64,000 nucleotides of DNA, taken from Fistulifera solaris. Taxonomy: Eukaryota > Bacillariophyta > Bacillariophyceae > Naviculales > Stauroneidaceae. Positions 33,301 through 44,121 of the stretch are shown here, one piece after another. How positions within the stretch are numbered: position 1 is the stretch's first letter; the number at the start of each line of letters is the position of its first letter. Both the position numbers and the translations under genes were made by a program. The DNA lies in the NCBI GenBank assembly GCA_030295235.1, contig AP026123.1, forward strand, positions 806,001-870,000, given 5' to 3'. The notes under the pieces are model-generated. The model had not been told where the DNA came from, searched no databases, and saw nothing but the letters and a program-made list of their open reading frames with translations.

Positions 33301-35388
33301 GCATGACTGCTATTGAGTTTCCTGAAGTCTGCTATAAGTTTATCATCGTTGATATCGGCTCTGGTTTCCCACGTGCAGAACTCATAACCAAGGTTCTTCC
33401 ATTTCACCAAAAACATGCTTTGCTTTACTTTCTTCATAGGAATATCGCCAAGCTCAGCTCTTTTCCTGGCAGCGTTTTCTGCCACTGCAGAAAGCATTTT
33501 AATCCCCTTAGCGGTTTTTAACTTCGGCTTGCATTCGGGGCAATGCCATGCCTTGGACGGGGCTTTCTTCAGTTGTGGTGTGACGCACTTGAAACCATAC
33601 ATTGCATCACAATGGTCGCATAATACCATTTGATCATCTGGGGTTTCGCACCTCCCATCGTGACATCTACAAGTGTGCTCCCACGGCCGGGCACGAGGGT
33701 CCTTCCAACGCAAATACCGTTCCCGAAATTCAAGTACCCATGCGTGGTAAAGCCGTTCGAAAAGTTTCGACATGTAGTCGGCTACATGCCATATCGCCGA
33801 CCCATGTTGGTTGTATATCTTGCAATTGTTCCACACCTAACACGGTTGAAGTTGGAGAGACCAAGTGAGATAGGTACAGTGACCTTTCTTCCGGCAAAAA
33901 CAAACTTACCTTTCGCATGTCGCGCGCAAATTGTTCGGGCATTTGATATTTTTTGCTCATCAGCTTGCTTCGAACGGTTCCAAGATCCATTGGAGAGTCA
34001 ATAACTTCCTCGTAGTCTGGAAAGTCCTCTGTATCCACAGGTTCAAGGAATATATCTGCAAAGCTATCTTTAGCCAACCGTTCCAACACCATCAGGCACC
34101 GTCTAAGAGGCTGCCACACCTCATTGGGCTTCTGAGCTTTAGCAAGCAGCACTTTCTCTTTTTCGTACTGGCGAGCTTCTTCCTGCGACAACAGCACAAA
34201 TGGCTCCTTCTGCTCGTCTGTCATGGATCTCCACTTTTCAGCGACGATGGACATTATCTCGGCCTGAATTGCATTTGGATTCTTTCTTTGAAAATACGAA
34301 CGTAGAGTGCACTGAAAGAATATGTAGGAAGCGCGAGGCTTCTTGGGCGGTTCAGTAACATATCCATCTCTGTATGGGTTATCCGAACCTTCAACTTTGA
34401 CGTAGTAAGGATCCTCTTTTGCCACAATGGCTCTCAACTTTTCGAGAGTCAGTTTGTTAAAATCAATCTCATCATCAGTCAAAAAATCGAAAAGATCTCC
34501 GACATCTTCTTCCTTCGGAGCACTTTCCTCAGATGGTACTTGTTTGTCAACAGTCACCTTTACTTTTGGATCTTCTTCCTTTTTACTCACGGAGGAGTCG
34601 TCACTCGCTTCAGCAAGCTCTTTTTCGCGTTCCTTTTCCCACCGAAGAAGCTCTTTATCGGTCAATTCGACGGAGATTTCCTGCTCAGCCTCATCTAGAA
34701 TCTTTTCAGGTATGAGATAATTTGGGTCGAATTCGGGATTCTCCAGGTCCTCTTCCGTACCAGCATGCACTTTCTTGACAAAGCGCCTGTATATCCCTTT
34801 GCTGACTTGTTCATGCTCTCGAGATCGGCGCCCGTCTTCCATTCCAAATGTAGATACGAACGTCCCTTGTATTTAACCAGATATTCATATTCGACAAGCT
34901 CATCCGATTGCTCCCCGTTTCTTGGAGATCTTGTTGAAGGCGAAGACACTTTTTTCTTAACGTTCTTTTTTCGACGAATGGGTCGGTTGGCGCCATCATC
35001 ATCGGAATCTTCGTCATCAACATCTTGAGCGTCTTCTTTGTCATCAACCGGACGACGACCCACAATTAGTTCAATTCGTGGGGATCCGTCTTCCTCGTAT
35101 TCCGGCAGGAAAGGAAAGCGATCGCGGATCGGGGGGAAGGGCTGGGTCGTATCCTTTTTCCGTGTACACTGGTCGGTTGTCATACTCATCGTCATCATCC
35201 TCGACTGCAGTAGACGTCGTAACAACCGTTGTACGAACTCCGCTTCCTTTCGATTTGCGGCCTCTTCGTTTGACCGGCGGCGGAGCCTCTGCCTCGCTAT
35301 CTTCGAACAGATCAACGTCGCTGAACTCTTGTTCCTTGCCGTAATCGACCCGCTTGATCGAGGCTCGACGAGCACGGCCTTCTGACAT
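27383..35388 (-). CDS. giant CHD-like chromatin remodeller: chromo-HMG-bromo-PHD-chromo-PDZ-SNF2-bromo-bromo
   Basis: ATP-dependent nucleosome remodeller of about 2,552 residues. N to C (window positions): acidic N-terminus; chromodomain 1 (VEYEYLVKYKGRSYLHLEW, ~34900-34840); HMG box (KKPRASYIFFQCTLRSYF, ~34350-34160); bromodomain 1 (IDSPMDLGTVRSKL, VWNNCKIYN); degenerate PHD finger (MVLCDHCDAMYGFKC, WHCPEC); chromodomain 2 (MFLVKWKNLGYEFCTWE); one or two PDZ-like folds (IGDKIIAVDGVGTIGKTFKE); SNF2 ATPase with DEMGLGKT, VVDEAHRLRN, MSGTPLQND and, in the helicase C half, STRAGGVGINLTAAD; bromodomains 2 (EKPMDYGTM, LQNCRKYND) and 3 (EHPMDFGSM, FDNCSLYNPED). Five introns: 33909-33837, 31002-30930, 30156-30083, 28264-28203, 27749-27685. 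Six single-base breaks (35131-35136, ~34797, 33089-33093, 28557-28560, 27953-27959, 27578-27583) are needed; the corrected coding length is an exact codon multiple. Confidence 0.9.
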
Positions 35389-36344
35389 TTCTGCCGGCGT
35401 TTACAGTAAAACAATTGCGGTATTAAATTCTGAAGAAAGAGCGAGAAACATGGGTGAGTGTTCATCAAATGCAAATTTCGAACGGTATTTTTTCCCCATA
35501 CTATGAACCAGTCGCATGGCTTAGTTGCGCACGTTGCGGAGACCACCGTGTGCCCAATATATATTTATACTCGTATTTTCATCCATAAATCGATATCGTT
35601 ACAAAAGGTGGTAAAAACATGGCCAAGTTGATGGCTCGGGATGCCGAAATTCAAAATGTACCAACTGGGCGTGCACTTTTGGAATTACGACGAACCAAAA
35701 AAATCGCATGTCGCGAACGGACCAAAACTCGGCCATGGCCTTCACATTTCTCGGTAAAGTATCGAAAACACTCAAAAACAATGCCAAACAATCAATCCAA
35801 AACCCTTTTGAGCACATACCTATTACTTATAAATGTGGTTATCAAATAAGTAAACACAGTCAATGCAATCGATGCATTTGTTTGCGTCGATGGCCCGAAA
35901 ACGCAATGGAGCAATGGAGCTCTTTTTTACGCTCATTCATGCGGACGAGGTTGCGGAGCGCGCGCATGGCCATAGCTTTTTGAATTGAAATTCCTTTGAT
36001 GTGTATGAAGAAGTGTCAGCGACGGAATCTGAAAATTCCTCCTACACCCACCAATCTTTATGAAAAGAGTGTAGAAGAGGATACTCTAATGTGGAAAGTA
36101 CAAAGATTCCATTGGCCCGTCCTGCGCCCGTGTGCTGACCATTGGCGCGAATGGGCGCTGCAGGCGTGCACCGTTTCAACAGACCCCCAACGTACAAGCA
36201 TCGCGCCGGCAGGGCTCACATACTGGGGACGGAGAAAAGAATGGATGAGCCTTTTTCTCGCGACGCAAACAGGGGGGAAACAACGTCTGCAACAACTTGC
36301 AAACCATTAACCAGGTTTCCGTACTTCGAATCACAAGCATATCA
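35389..36344. other. region between divergent genes
   Basis: About 950 bp upstream of the remodeller and the DENN-domain gene. No gene or repeat is recognisable; small open frames look random. Confidence 0.35.
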
Positions 36345-39300
36345 ATGTCAACACCAGCAAAAACTTCCAATGGACCAGGAATACGACGAAAGGCTCCCCA
36401 AAAAGACTTGATGCGAGAAACGACATCAGTGCAGCGCTTGGTGGAATATTTCGTAATCATCACTCCATCGCCGCGATGGACAAAGAAACCTGAAAGCTCC
36501 GCCGATGATTCACACCATCCTCCTTCCACTCAAGAATCGCAACAAGGCTCCGAAGTAAGCGGACACGGTACAGAGGGAAATATTCACATGCCGACAACTC
36601 GCAACGATTATGCTTTTCAGCCCGTCATATCCGCCAGGTATCCAACATGCGACTACGAGGACAATCCTCTCAATCCTATGATTCTACAGTTCTGCTTCCC
36701 CTCTGGTGACGTGATTACTCCTAGCCGGACCTACCAGCTTCCGCAAGTACACCATTTTGTCCTAACAAACGAGCAAGGACAAAAAGTTTACGGAACATGT
36801 TTGACAGTATTCGAAGAGTATGAACCGGATGGGCCGTGGAAGAGTCAAGCTATGACTTTAGAAGGGGCGAATGGCATCGAGCTTGCTGTCGATGAGCGGG
36901 GGAAAGACCTATACTTACCAAAAGTACTTTGCTTGCTTTCGACGTGGCCCTACTTGACGGCGATGCGAGAATACCTAGCACAGCTTTACCGACTGGCCAC
37001 GTCCACCAACATTATGACAGAACCGATCGAACGCTACATTGTGAACATTTGCTGTGAAATTCCTGCTCCACCGCCGGGTGCGTATGAAGTACAAGTCAAT
37101 ATACTTGACTCGACAATTCGCTTTTGGGCGCCTCCAGCTAGGCTACCCATTGCATATGTTGCCTTACCCTACCAAATTCTCTTTGAGTGCCTCGATATAC
37201 ACAATATTCTGTCCGTGTGGACAGCCTTAATTCTGGAAAGAAAGATATTGCTTCTTTCAAGTCACGTAAGTTGACATGACCAGAGTATTTGCGACTTGAT
37301 ATGCTTTTCAACTCACGCATTTCAAAGTATTCTATATTGACGGTCTGCGCCGAAGTGTTGTGCTCCCTTCTTTTCCAATGCGATGGAGTCACTTGTACGT
37401 CCCATTATTGCCTAAAATGTTCGCTCCTATGCTGGATGCGCCAGTTCCTTTCTGTGCGGAGTGGTCAGAGATTCTTGGATGTACACTCAAAAGTTCATCA
37501 GCCAGGATGTCGTCGTCGTGGACTTAGACAACAATAGCATTGAATTTGGCCAAGACTTTCCCCCGATACCGCCACCACCCGCCAAAAAATTTCATAAGCT
37601 GAGAGCCATTTTAACGGATCTCGTTGGACCTGATTTCTGGAGAGCCCACGGGGCGGAGAATGAGTACGAAACTCTCAAACACAAACAGAATAAGAAAGGC
37701 ACAATAGAAACATTGCGAAAATCGACGAACGGGTCGTCGTTGTGGAAAGAAAAACGAGCTTCCCTTGACAATGCTTTTAGCTTGGCTTATACACCGGACT
37801 CTCCAGGCTTGTTAAATGACAGACTTCCAGAGAGTGAGAAAACAAAGTGGGCTCACGTTCAAGAAGCATTTCACCAATTCTTTGTGGGCGTGTTCAAAGA
37901 TTACCGAAAGCATTTATCTGTCGTTGATGGTTCAAGATCTGTGTTCGATCAAAAAGCTTTCTTAGCCCAGCAAAAACCAAGCAACGTATCGTTTGTTTCT
38001 GAGATGTGTATGAGTCAGCAGTTCAATGATTTTCTTACCAGACGACTGGTGAGTCCAGGAGACCCTGACTTAGTATTTTTCGATCAGAGCATTGACGCAA
38101 AAAGAACAGAAGCAAACTTCAGCTTAGAAAGAAGGAAACCCCATTTCTTCGGAGTGCAAATGCTCACAAAGAACTCAAGAAATTCGTCTCGGTAACGCCT
38201 TGCAAAGACGGCCTGATTGATGACGGAAGGCCGTTCGTGTATGAAAAGTGGCCTGACACTTTCACCGACGAATACTTCTGCGAGCCTCGTCCAATTCCCG
38301 AGATGATAACTGCAGAATTCGATCGCCAGGCCGGACTGGTTGCAAAATGCGTTTGGACATACATGATGATGAAGTCAACTGCATTAGAAGCAGCAACGCC
38401 ATCGTCAAGTTTAATGAGGATGCTTCCAACAAGTCCCCCGAGTCGGAAACGTTCTCAGTTTTCTTTCTTACTTATTGTGCGATGGTCGGACGAGATTGGA
38501 AGCGATTCCTAAATAGGCGACAACTCATAATGTCCACACCAGAAAGAAGTGTATCAGGTAGCAGTTCAACACATCTCGTAGAGCGGCCATCAAATAGGCC
38601 CAGATCAACAACAGAGGCGATTGTTTCGGATTTGACACTTGGCATTTGCGATATGTGTACGCGCTCTGAATTTCAAGCTGCGTTGAAGCATATTGAAACG
38701 CACGGCATAGGTCGTGTCGATGCTCTATTTTTGGGGACGAAAATTATGATTTACCACGCTCAATTTCTATTCCGGCGAATCGTTTCTCATTGGATAGTTC
38801 CAGCGTAGACGTTTCGTCTGATTTAGAAGAAGCGCGAGCAATTGCGTCCGCGCAACTCGACCTGGCTTTTCAAACTTTGGAGACTGCAGCTCTAAGGGGT
38901 TTATCACTTGATTCGGATAGCTACTCGTCGCTCATGGAGTCGTGTGGGCGCTGTGGCGACACCCGACATGCAATGCACCTTATCGAGATAATGAAGAATG
39001 AGGGACATTTTGCTGATAGTGAAGTTCTTTCCCATTTCGTCGCGGCGTTTGCCTACGGAGAAGCAGACACACTCTCGCCTGCCCAAGTTACAAGCAGTGA
39101 CGCGCACCCATTTGATGAAATTGCCTCAACTGAAAATGGCTCAAAATCGCTTTATCTTAGAAGGAATCTAGCGTCAAAGGAGGATGCAAGTAGTTTGGCA
39201 CTTGAGCTAGAAGCTTGCGAGGTTCTTTCAGAGAGCGGCAGTCCGGATCGTATTTTAGCGGCATCTGCTTCATTCAGCACTAGTCAAACTGGCATGAACC

Positions 39301-39928
39301 TAGACTGGTTCTCTCGTTACCGCCACAGTCTTTCGAAGAAAAAGACGAAAGTACGAAAGAAACCGCTAAAGGACGAACAGTTAAAAGTGGTTGTTACAGA
39401 AATGATTGACAGACAGCTACTTCTTGGCGAATGTCTTATCGATCTTCTTTACCCGGATTTGAAGATTCAAACAGATCGTGATTCTTGTCCTCATTGTTCT
39501 TATGTTCTGAGCGAGAAAGACGTTATTGCTGGTTGGTCAGCTTCTTTTTCTCAGGAGTGCAAAACAATGTGTCCTCAATGCAAGCATCGCTTCGTTGCCC
39601 AATTCAACGTTTCGACGTCTGCTTCCAACTTCAGTGGTTCTCAAGGAAAAGGTACCCCTCTTTTTGCGAATTCCTCTCGCCTTGGACAATAAAGAAGGAA
39701 ATCCAAAACATTATTCACGGTGCTGTCGGCATCGATGGAATAATAAGTCGCGAATGGCGTGAGAGCTCAGATTGGACTGCAACCTTGTTTTGGAATCTCA
39801 TCCTTCTTTTCAGAAGGTACCGGCTACCCTTCGCATTTCTATTGCAGGGTAGCTTCGACAACATGGTAATTCTGCCACCCAAGCCCGACGAATTGACTTA
39901 TTTCAATACAGGAGCGGGAGTTTCATAG
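36345..39928 (+). CDS. DENND4-type protein (DENN domain, PPR-like segment, C-terminal Cys motif)
   Basis: Probable Rab guanine-nucleotide exchange factor controlling vesicle traffic. Starts MSTPAKTSNG at ATG 36345. The upstream DENN part has NPMILQFCFPSGDVI and FVLTNEQGQKVYGTCL. The core DENN has LPYQILFECLDIHNILSVW, ERKILLLSSHYSILTVCAE (joined by a 62-bp intron, 37266-37327) and DVVVVDLDNNSIEFG. Further on come a PPR-like helix pair (DSYSSLMESCGRCGDTRHAM), two Cys pairs (CPHC, CPQC) and the DENND4-like end (ATLFWNLILLFRRYRLP). Corrected length is about 1,175 residues. Six breaks (~37375, ~37450, 38099-38103, 38344-38347, 38728-38736, 39661-39665) each need one added base. The order DENN-PPR-Cys motif matches animal DENND4 (c-myc promoter-binding) proteins. 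Rab partner unknown. Confidence 0.82.
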
Positions 39929-40151
39929 AAAAGTTAGCATATATCATTTACCATGGTCGACATAAGGGGTGTATTGTAGCTTAGGTTAAACAGTGTCTAG
40001 ATTGATGCATTTTCCGGGACTGAAAGCATTGTTGAGTCGCAAAAGAGACACGACGACGATGAAAAGAATGACAAAAATAATGATCATCATCGTCGCATTC
40101 ATGAAGATATAAATGACAAATCTTTCACGTAGCTCCTCCGCTATTTGAAGG

Positions 40152-41119
40152 ATGATATCGAAGCATGTTATCGCACGTATGTTAATCTCGCTCTGTGTCA
40201 CTATGTTTCTTCCGGTGACACTTGGTTTGATTTTCTCTTCCAAGTCCGAGAGAAGAAGAATCTCTCATCCCTTGAAAGGGAATGGTTGCGAGAGCTTTCG
40301 AGACATCTTTCTAATGGACGCTAGTCGTCGACACTTTATGACTGCTGGCTTGATTACAGGATACCAACTCCTGCAGCAACCATCAGACGCCTTGCCGGAC
40401 GAACAACTCTTCGTCGTCAGCGATCCCAATACGTATTCGGCTGTCACATACATATCGGAGGGCGTGAACGAAAGGCCGAAACCTCTACTCGTAGTTCTGC
40501 ATGGTGCAGGTGTGAACGACGAAGATGCTTGGGCGTTGACGAATCCAAAGGGTGAGCATGCTGGTCTCGTTCCGAGCCTGATTGCAGCGAATAAAGCTCC
40601 ACCAGAGCTGACTGAGAATTTTGTTGTTGTTGCTCCGTACAGCCAAGGAAAACGGTCTTTTATGAGGAGCCCAGATCGAAACTCTTGGATTTTGTGCGCT
40701 GGTTTTGCAGCGATGCCGGGAAAAGGAGCGGCTGTCCTCCATGCGACCAAGACCACGTTTACTTGTTCGGATTCAGTGACGGCGCCACTGTCGCTGTAGA
40801 ATTAGCTACAACAAAGATGTTTCGTGCAGTTGCTGTCGCAGCGTACGGTTTCTCTGGTACTTTTCCAGATCTGGCTATGGAACGGCTTCGAGATGTTGCT
40901 TTTTGGGTTTTTCATTCACAAGATGATGTTATATTTCCAGTAGAATACAGCGACAAGCTTGTTGCTTCACTTCGTAAACGCGGAGATCCCTCACTGATTC
41001 GATACACGAGGTATGAACAGGACCAAGAAGGTTTTACCGGCGCTGTGAAGGGGCATAGCGTCGGAATTACTGCTTCTAAATCAGCAGATCTTTATTCCTG
41101 GATGTTGTCGATTAGATGA
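40152..41119 (+). CDS. alpha/beta-hydrolase esterase, signal-anchored
   Basis: Esterase of the dienelactone-hydrolase/PHB-depolymerase-like group; substrate unknown. N-terminal hydrophobic segment (MLISLCVTMFLPVTLGLIF) suggests secretion or an organelle presequence. Motifs: LLVVLHGAGVNDEDAW (oxyanion), VYLFGFSDGATVAVEL (nucleophile Ser in GFSDG), FHSQDDVIFP (acid) and VKGHSVG (probable His). A frame break at GG 40687-40688 is repaired by one added G, joining RNSW to DFVRWFCSD; corrected length is 322 residues. ATG 40152 is the start of the open frame. Confidence 0.75.
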
Positions 41120-41475
41120 TGGTGAACTTAATGCGCGGTGCCTTTTTTGGAAGTTTTATTTCGTTTACGGATAAATAAGAGACGGATGCTGGACTTTCTC
41201 AAATATCCAAGGGGAATTCTGTTTGATTAGACTAAAAACTTATTATCCACGATCCACGACCGTTACCAGGTCATGGAAGTGACATCATCATTTTGTGAAT
41301 GACCGGGAAATAATAATGACCGTCGCAATCTTGTGTGACTTTGTGAGCATCTCATCCCGAAAAAATCGAAGAACATTATTTTTTGAAATCATTCATCTCG
41401 CCCTTCAATCAGATCAACAACAATCAAACATTTTGTTTTCAAACAAAGAAGCCTTGACGACTGATAGTTATATAA
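41120..41475. other. gap, no gene recognised
   Basis: About 355 bp between co-directional genes; nothing recognisable. Confidence 0.35.
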
Positions 41476-41953
41476 ATGAGCGCGCCTGAAAAGCCATATC
41501 GTTTCGAAGAGAACCACCGTCCTTGGTTTGTATGGACTCTCATTCTTGCCCCTTGTTTGATGCCAGTTGTTTGGTAAGTCGACTACCGTACGCGCATGAT
41601 AATCCGTATCATTATAGAATCGTAGCTAAACGTTCATCTTCTTGCTTTCATTGTTTAGGAACTATCACGTGCGATTATCGGATGACACAATTTCGTTTGG
41701 GTACTCTTGTGATTGCGGGCAACGCACAATTGATTTAGCGAACGTAAAAACAGCCGAAGTTGTCGAACACATCAATGGGCTGTGCGAATGGGGTGGATAC
41801 GGTATTCGGTGGCAACTTCCTAGCATGGAAGTCGGTTACATTGCGAGAAACGGACCTGGCGTGCGTTTGACGTTTATGGAGAATGGAAAAGAAAAGGCGG
41901 CAACTTTTAGCTGCTTTGACCCTGAGAAGCTTGTGTCGATGCTGACTGGATAA
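41476..41953 (+). CDS. small membrane protein with PH-like domain
   Basis: A two-exon gene. Exons are 41476-41573 and 41659-41953, with an 85-bp GT-AG intron that splits a Trp codon; 130 residues result. The first exon encodes MSAPEKPYRFEEN and a hydrophobic segment (WFVWTLILAPCLMPVVW). The second encodes a beta-rich domain with NYHVRLSDDTISFGYSCDC, CEWGGYGIRWQ and FDPEKLVSML. This arrangement resembles small bacterial-type PH-domain membrane proteins. Function unknown. Support is the good splice sites and one continuous frame; no stop intervenes. Confidence 0.6.
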
Positions 41954-42605
41954 AATTCGAAACTTTGATGAAGAATTTTTCCGTTATGAGGAATGAAAAG
42001 AGTTTTGATTTCGGCCGTCGAAATAACTTCTGGAAAACATATACGTAGTTTTTATTTTTCACTACTCGAAAATCACAACTTGAACTAACGAAACCCAACT
42101 TTATTCGCTTACCGTATAAATTTTGTCGACATGTCTTCACATTATTTTGTGGTTTTTGAACCATCAGCTGGGAATAGACAAACTATGACGAGCTTTGTTG
42201 TTGCATCGTAATGTATCCATGAATGATTGATGCCGTACCTAATACACTCGATAAATACTATACGCAAAGAATATTTCCATAGATATGTCTTTCAAGAAAC
42301 ACTTGTATTGTTGCTGAACTGAGCAGATCAATACAAAAGGAAGCATCCAACACTAGCGTCTCGTGACTCACTATGTGATTCCAGCCATGATAAAAGTCAT
42401 CTTCTCTTTGGATTATAGTAAAATTAATGTTAACTACAGTTCGTGTTACTGGCACAATGGCAACGCCAATTTTCTGAAACGACGACGATCGACGATGCTT
42501 TTTATTATTACTCCGTATTGCGATGGATGCTTGTTGCTTCATTTCAACATCACAAGCACTTTCCACAAACCAACAAAGGCAGCAGAATAATTCCATCATT
42601 TTATT
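41954..42605. other. gap, no gene recognised
   Basis: About 650 bp, AT-rich, upstream of the pseudouridine synthase. No coding or RNA feature supported. Confidence 0.35.
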
Positions 42606-44087
42606 ATGTTACGGGTTGCGTGTCTTATTGCGCTGATATCCTGTCTCCAATGCTTAGTTGTGCAATCGTTCACTTTCACGGCTCCAGCGAATCAATGGAC
42701 AGGAAGCTACACGTTCTTTGCTTTGCATGCATCCGTCATTACCATTGCAGCTGATGAGGATGTAATCATTGAAAAAGAATTTGCGAACGGAGTGATTCCG
42801 AGCTTGAAAGATATTTCCAAACTCCCAGAGGGACTCCCAAAAGGCTTTTACGTAATAAAGCAGTATGATGTTCCGGAATCGTCTTTAAAGGACTGGTTGG
42901 CCGTAGGGTTAAGTTCCGATGTTATTGAACGAGTCGAGCTTCAAGCGCACAATATTAGCCTGCCAGCTGCTTTGGTACTGCTGGATGTAGACGAATATCC
43001 GTCAATATCTCGAGCGCGGAAGGCGTGTCGAAAAGGAAATATTCTGATCCATCGAGGACCTCTTCGTGAAGACCCAGAAACAGGATTGGCGACTGTTTTT
43101 GATCCTAATAACTGTCTGATTGGTCGAGTGGGTGATCGCGTTTTTCCGGGAGATGTGGTTGCCAAACAAGTTCGCATGGGCAGCGGTTATTTCCCTATAC
43201 TGAACTACAAGAAGCCTCCCTTCGAGTTGCCCGTTGTTTTACAAGATGACCACTTTGCCATTGTCAATAAGCCAGCTGGCGTAGTCGTGTACAATCAACA
43301 CAAAGGGGGACATGGTGTCATGACGGTGCGAGCCATGTTACCGTTTGTTCTCGAGCCGCCTCGAGCGGGTACGGTGTTCGTCATGCGCCGGCCCGCCTCG
43401 GTACACCGCTTGGATAAACCGACGAGTGGAATTTTGTGCATTGCGAAGACCAAGCCGGCGATGGTTTCGCTTTCGCGTCAATTTCATGACAGAGTAGTCA
43501 AGAAGACCTACATGGCCATTGTTAATGGTATCCCGCAAGAAGACGATTGCTCGACAATTACCTCAAAAGAAGCATTTGATCTCGGTGTTGATGTGGATCC
43601 GACAAGTAGTGATCAGCTTTGGCAACTAATTGACAGTCCTCTTGAAGAAAAGTCAGGCATAACTGTTTGGCGTGCAGTTCGTTACGTGAAGTCTTTACAT
43701 GCGAATGATGGATATTTAACGTTAGTTGAATTGAAACCGAAAACTGGTCGGTATCATCAGCTACGGCGACACATGGCATGGGTTTGTCAGCGACCGCTAG
43801 TCGGTGATTCCGAATACGATGAAGGAACCGAATCCGCCGTGCGATTTCGGGAGAGAGGTCTTTTTCTTTGTTCTACGTGTGTCACTTTAGAGCATCCTTA
43901 TTATAACTCCGCCGAAGGAAATCAAGCTTGGAAAGCGTTAGATAAGCAAACCGTCGAGAAGATGTACGGAAATCTAGTTTTCGAGGAAAACGGAAAAGTT
44001 GTTGTTCGGGCCACAGTGAGCCTTCCTGAAAAGTTTGAGAAAATGATGCAACGTTCAGCAGAACGATGGGAAAAACTTGCTGATTGA
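42606..44087 (+). CDS. RluA-family pseudouridine synthase, probably plastid
   Basis: Converts uridine to pseudouridine in rRNA or tRNA. The 493-residue protein begins with a signal peptide (MLRVACLIALISCLQCLVVQS) followed by FTFTAPANQ. Phe at +1 with a following Thr/Ala/Pro-rich stretch fits a diatom bipartite plastid presequence. An S4-like segment (SLPAALVLLDVDEYPSISRA, ACRKGNILIH) precedes the catalytic core: FAIVNKPAGVVVY, SVHRLDKPTSGILCIAKT with the catalytic Asp, VKKTYMAIVNG and LKPKTGRYHQLRRHMAW. The frame is intact. The exact RNA site cannot be told. Confidence 0.9.
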   Translation: MLRVACLIALISCLQCLVVQSFTFTAPANQWTGSYTFFALHASVITIAADEDVIIEKEFANGVIPSLKDISKLPEGLPKGFYVIKQYDVPESSLKDWLAVGLSSDVIERVELQAHNISLPAALVLLDVDEYPSISRARKACRKGNILIHRGPLREDPETGLATVFDPNNCLIGRVGDRVFPGDVVAKQVRMGSGYFPILNYKKPPFELPVVLQDDHFAIVNKPAGVVVYNQHKGGHGVMTVRAMLPFVLEPPRAGTVFVMRRPASVHRLDKPTSGILCIAKTKPAMVSLSRQFHDRVVKKTYMAIVNGIPQEDDCSTITSKEAFDLGVDVDPTSSDQLWQLIDSPLEEKSGITVWRAVRYVKSLHANDGYLTLVELKPKTGRYHQLRRHMAWVCQRPLVGDSEYDEGTESAVRFRERGLFLCSTCVTLEHPYYNSAEGNQAWKALDKQTVEKMYGNLVFEENGKVVVRATVSLPEKFEKMMQRSAERWEKLAD

Positions 44088-44121
44088 AACAGAGAGATTA
44101 TTCTGCAAACAACTGTATCAG

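Noticed and set aside
39986-40243. minus-strand frame with a strong hydrophobic helix (MMIIIFVILFIVVVSLL)
   Set aside because: No ATG at its start; the first ATG leaves only 38 codons, and it overlaps the start of the esterase gene. A tail-anchored micropeptide cannot be excluded but is unsupported.
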